The notes beneath the pieces were generated by a model. It was not told the origin of the DNA. It saw only the letters and a program-made list of their open reading frames with translations, and ran no database searches. DNA of 64,000 nt from Rhynchopus euleeides (taxonomy: Eukaryota; Euglenozoa; Diplonemea; Diplonemida; Diplonemidae): NCBI GenBank assembly GCA_963210315.1, contig OY723312.1:248001-312000 (forward strand). Reading direction: 5' to 3'. This document shows, piece by piece, positions 61,636-64,000 of the stretch (its first letter is position 1; each line of letters starts with the position of its first letter). A program made the position numbers and the translations under genes.

Positions 61636-62937
61636 GGGGGGGGGGGGGAGAGGGGGTGGAAGGCAGCCTATCCGCAAAGACTTTGTTTGCTGCGGGAATG
61701 CGTGCCCTTTTTCTGGCGAAAAACAACGCGCTGCACCCTCCCCCCCCCCCCCCTCCCCACCTATCCATGATGTTATTCGTTCTAGACACTTGGCACAGAA
61801 CCGGCCTGCTGTCGCAGAAAAAAATCATTGAGGGGGCCTTCTCTGCTCAGAAATGCAGGTCCGTGAGCCGCCTTACAAAAGAGGAGGCGAAAACTGACAC
61901 ACAGTTTGGCACAGAGCGAATGCCTCCCCCCCCCCCCTAAAATGCGCTTCTCCGCACCACATTACTGACTACAGTAAACGAAGAAACCCCCTCTCCAGAC
62001 CCAACTCCCAAGAAATGTAACAAAAGCGGATGGACAAGGAGGAGGAGGGGGGAGGGGGGCAGGCCTTGCTCCTCCGCTGAAAGTGTGCCAGCGTGTCCCC
62101 GGAATACTAAGCGCAGCCGGGGATGAATCCGAGAGAGAGGGGGGGGGGGGGGGGGGGAGGAGGGGGGTCAGCGGGCGTTCTTGGCGTTCTTCGAACGCTG
62201 AACACCAGGCGGGGAGGGTGGGGGGTGTGGTGGCGGTGGGGGATCGATATTCGTCGATCGCAAGAAACAGACAACCCACACACGCGCACACAGGGCATCC
62301 GCTGTGACGTAGGGGTGGGCGGGGAGTGGGCACAAATCCGCGCAGGGTTACCCACTTAAAACCACTATCACTACACACACACACAGGGTGGGTGGGTGGG
62401 TGGGTACGAAGAGTGCATGTCGAAACTGGGTGCCACGCCGCCGTTGGGGAATCCTTCAGGGGGTGCGGGACTGGAGGGGGGAGGCGATACAGGCGCTAAT
62501 ATCCCGCCTAACAAATATGTTCACCACGCACACACAGGCCCCGCACTCTAACCCGAGCGGGGCCTCCGCTGTAACGTAGGGATGGGCGGGGGGTGGACAA
62601 TGATAGCGCAGGTTTCCCCCGCACGTTCCCCCCTCCCCCCCCCCCCCCCCACACACACACACACAAAACGTGGTCACCACACACACACACACACACCCCA
62701 AGAAAATGTGCCCGGCACAGCCGTATGTATGAAAACGCTGGCAGACAACACGCGCCGCACGGCCATCAGACTGCGAGAGGCGAGTTTGCCTTGCGGACAT
62801 ACGGGAGGAGGGGAAGGGGGGCAGGGGATAGTGCAATAAAGACCAGGTGAACTGGAGAGGGCCTCCCTTCACTGCGGGCATACGGGTGGGGGGGGGGGGG
62901 GGGGGGCGGTGGGGCAGTGGGGGCGGATAAGAATCAC
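61636..62937. other. Repeat-rich stretch without a recognised gene
   Basis: Holds G tracts (61636-61647, 62139-62155, 62887-62906), CACACA tracts (62651-62664, 62678-62696) and a degraded GGGGGCCTT...GAGCGAATGCC element (61832-61930). The ATTCGTCGATCGCAAGAA motif lies at 62249. Two diverged copies of a ~75-bp unit containing CCGCTGTxACGTAGGGxTGGGCGG lie at 62275-62350 and 62525-62600. No gene seen. Confidence 0.5.
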
Positions 62938-63969
62938 TCACGCCTCGGAGGCTGCTTTCCGCGACACGTTGCTGGTGGGCATGGCACCCGATGAGAAGTC
63001 CAGTTCGCACAGCACGCGCATCATGTCCTTGGGGCTCAAGCTTCTCATCGTAGTACGGATGTCCCCTGCAGAAATGCTCTTCTTGGAAGACGAGGAGCTC
63101 TTCTTCTTCTTCTCCTCTGGACTCTGCGCCGGGGCCGAGCGGGCAATCCCAACCTTGTTCTCATCCAGATGCAGCAGTGTGCGGATTGTCGCGATGGAAC
63201 GGTGCACAAGCGACATGGTGGAAATCGTGCTAGCGTCGGACCGGCTTGCCGTCGACATCGCAATGTAAGGGAGTTTGTCTTGAGCGGGAAGATTTCTCCA
63301 GGTCGGGCGGGCCTGAGCTCCTTCGATTGCCGAATACATTGCCTTTGGTTCCAGCTTCGCATCCTGGTCTCTGTGAGACCACAGCGGCAGGGAAAGGGCG
63401 GAGGTCAGAGGCCGCCAGTACTCCAATGCAGGGTGGCCTGGGTATAGGCTCCTGGCAACATGCAGGGACTTGAGCTCCAGGGTGACCATATCCTCGTCAC
63501 GCACCTCTCGGGATATGTCCCGCCCGTCGTGAATCAGGTCCGTCGCGAGGCGGCTCTCCATCGCCTCACCCACCTCAGTGCCATGCTTGAACCCGAAGTT
63601 TGACAGCTTCAGGGCCTGGAGCACCTGGGTTGCGTGGAGTGCGGCAAAATAATACGTCTCCTCATCCAGGGTGACCGCATCCTCCACGTAATGCAGCAGC
63701 ACGTTCAGCTTCGTGGTGTCCGGGCAGAACTCCAGCTGAAGGGTCTCCCGCACCTTCTGGCGGAGATCCGCAACCTCGTCTATCCCTTCGTCCACCATCC
63801 CCAGATCTTTGATGAAGCGCTGCTGCCGCTGGAGAACATTCCAGAACTCTTCAGGGAGGGATTGCATCGTCTCGGCAGCCTCGTGTCGTGTGAGGCAGTA
63901 TTCGTGTCCAAAGCTCTCAATCACATCCCCACGAGGGAACTGCTCGTGGAGGTGGTGCGATGAAGCCAT
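62938..63969 (-). CDS. Unrecognised 343-residue protein
   Basis: From ATG 63969 (MASSHHLHEQFPRGDV) to TGA 62938. Mostly helical and acidic over the first 230 residues (PEEFWNVLQRQQRFIKDLG, EVADLRQKVRETLQLEFCPD, LKSLHVARSLYPGHPALEYW), then a Ser/Lys-rich segment (EEKKKKSSSSSKKSISAGD) and a short C-terminal helix. No membrane segment, signal or known motif. The frame is open upstream of the ATG to the edge of the window, but a CTTCAG lies 3 nt before it, as at other gene starts here, which supports this ATG. At the 3' end GCGTGAGTG could also serve as a splice donor, so the final residues are not certain. The function is unknown. Confidence 0.72.
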   Translation of the reverse strand: MASSHHLHEQFPRGDVIESFGHEYCLTRHEAAETMQSLPEEFWNVLQRQQRFIKDLGMVDEGIDEVADLRQKVRETLQLEFCPDTTKLNVLLHYVEDAVTLDEETYYFAALHATQVLQALKLSNFGFKHGTEVGEAMESRLATDLIHDGRDISREVRDEDMVTLELKSLHVARSLYPGHPALEYWRPLTSALSLPLWSHRDQDAKLEPKAMYSAIEGAQARPTWRNLPAQDKLPYIAMSTASRSDASTISTMSLVHRSIATIRTLLHLDENKVGIARSAPAQSPEEKKKKSSSSSKKSISAGDIRTTMRSLSPKDMMRVLCELDFSSGAMPTSNVSRKAASEA

Positions 63970-64000
63970 GCGCTGAAGCAGCCCGTGAACAGCCTCGGTG

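Overview
This window looks like intergene-rich, repeat-rich nuclear DNA of a GC-rich protist. It carries roughly six host gene loci in 64 kb, long intronless reading frames, and at least one gene with short phase-0 introns whose donors read GTATG. Three hints point to a euglenozoan (kinetoplastid or diplonemid relative): a LINE of the Ingi/L1Tc type with a 2A peptide, an exon of a class III (ESAG4-like) adenylyl cyclase, and splice-acceptor-like AG signals 2-3 nt upstream of several start codons. This assignment is inference and stays tentative; an alveolate cannot be excluded from the sequence alone.

Layout. 1-7.3 kb: repeats, a 1147-bp palindromic TA-flanked element, and two weak exon candidates. 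7.3-14.0 kb: a nearly complete LINE on the minus strand, abutted on both sides by the same ~845-bp sequence. 14-19 kb: small inverted-repeat elements, including a 1.69-kb element with internal tandem repeats. 19.2-22.0 kb: a surface-receptor-like membrane protein gene with one apparent frameshift. 23.0-24.4 kb: a three-exon RRM protein gene with a small element in intron 2. 24.4-31.6 kb: repeats, LINE tails, palindromic arrays and a possible MIB-type exon. 31.6-34.9 kb: three different minisatellites, all with a 31-bp period, with one adenylyl-cyclase exon between two of them. 35.4-39.7 kb: a 1437-codon cytoskeleton-like gene. 45.2-50.2 kb: a ~1650-1708-codon beta-rich/helical protein gene. 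A 225-bp copy of the 5' end of the 35-39 kb gene sits just upstream of it. 52.2-56.8 kb: degenerate minisatellite and broken coding-like sequence between 29-bp direct repeats. 57.2-61.6 kb: a second copy of the 1147-bp element with a 3.3-kb hAT transposon inserted at its right edge. 62.9 kb to the end: an unrecognised 343-codon gene.

All confident host genes lie on the minus strand; the hAT transposase is on the plus strand. The host genes do not form an obvious pathway. The strongest signals are the LINE's ORF1-UGA-2A-ORF2 layout, the 5'-gene-end duplication in front of another gene, the shared 31-bp period of three unrelated-looking minisatellites, and several small transposon families whose G-run termini account for many of the homopolymer G/C tracts.
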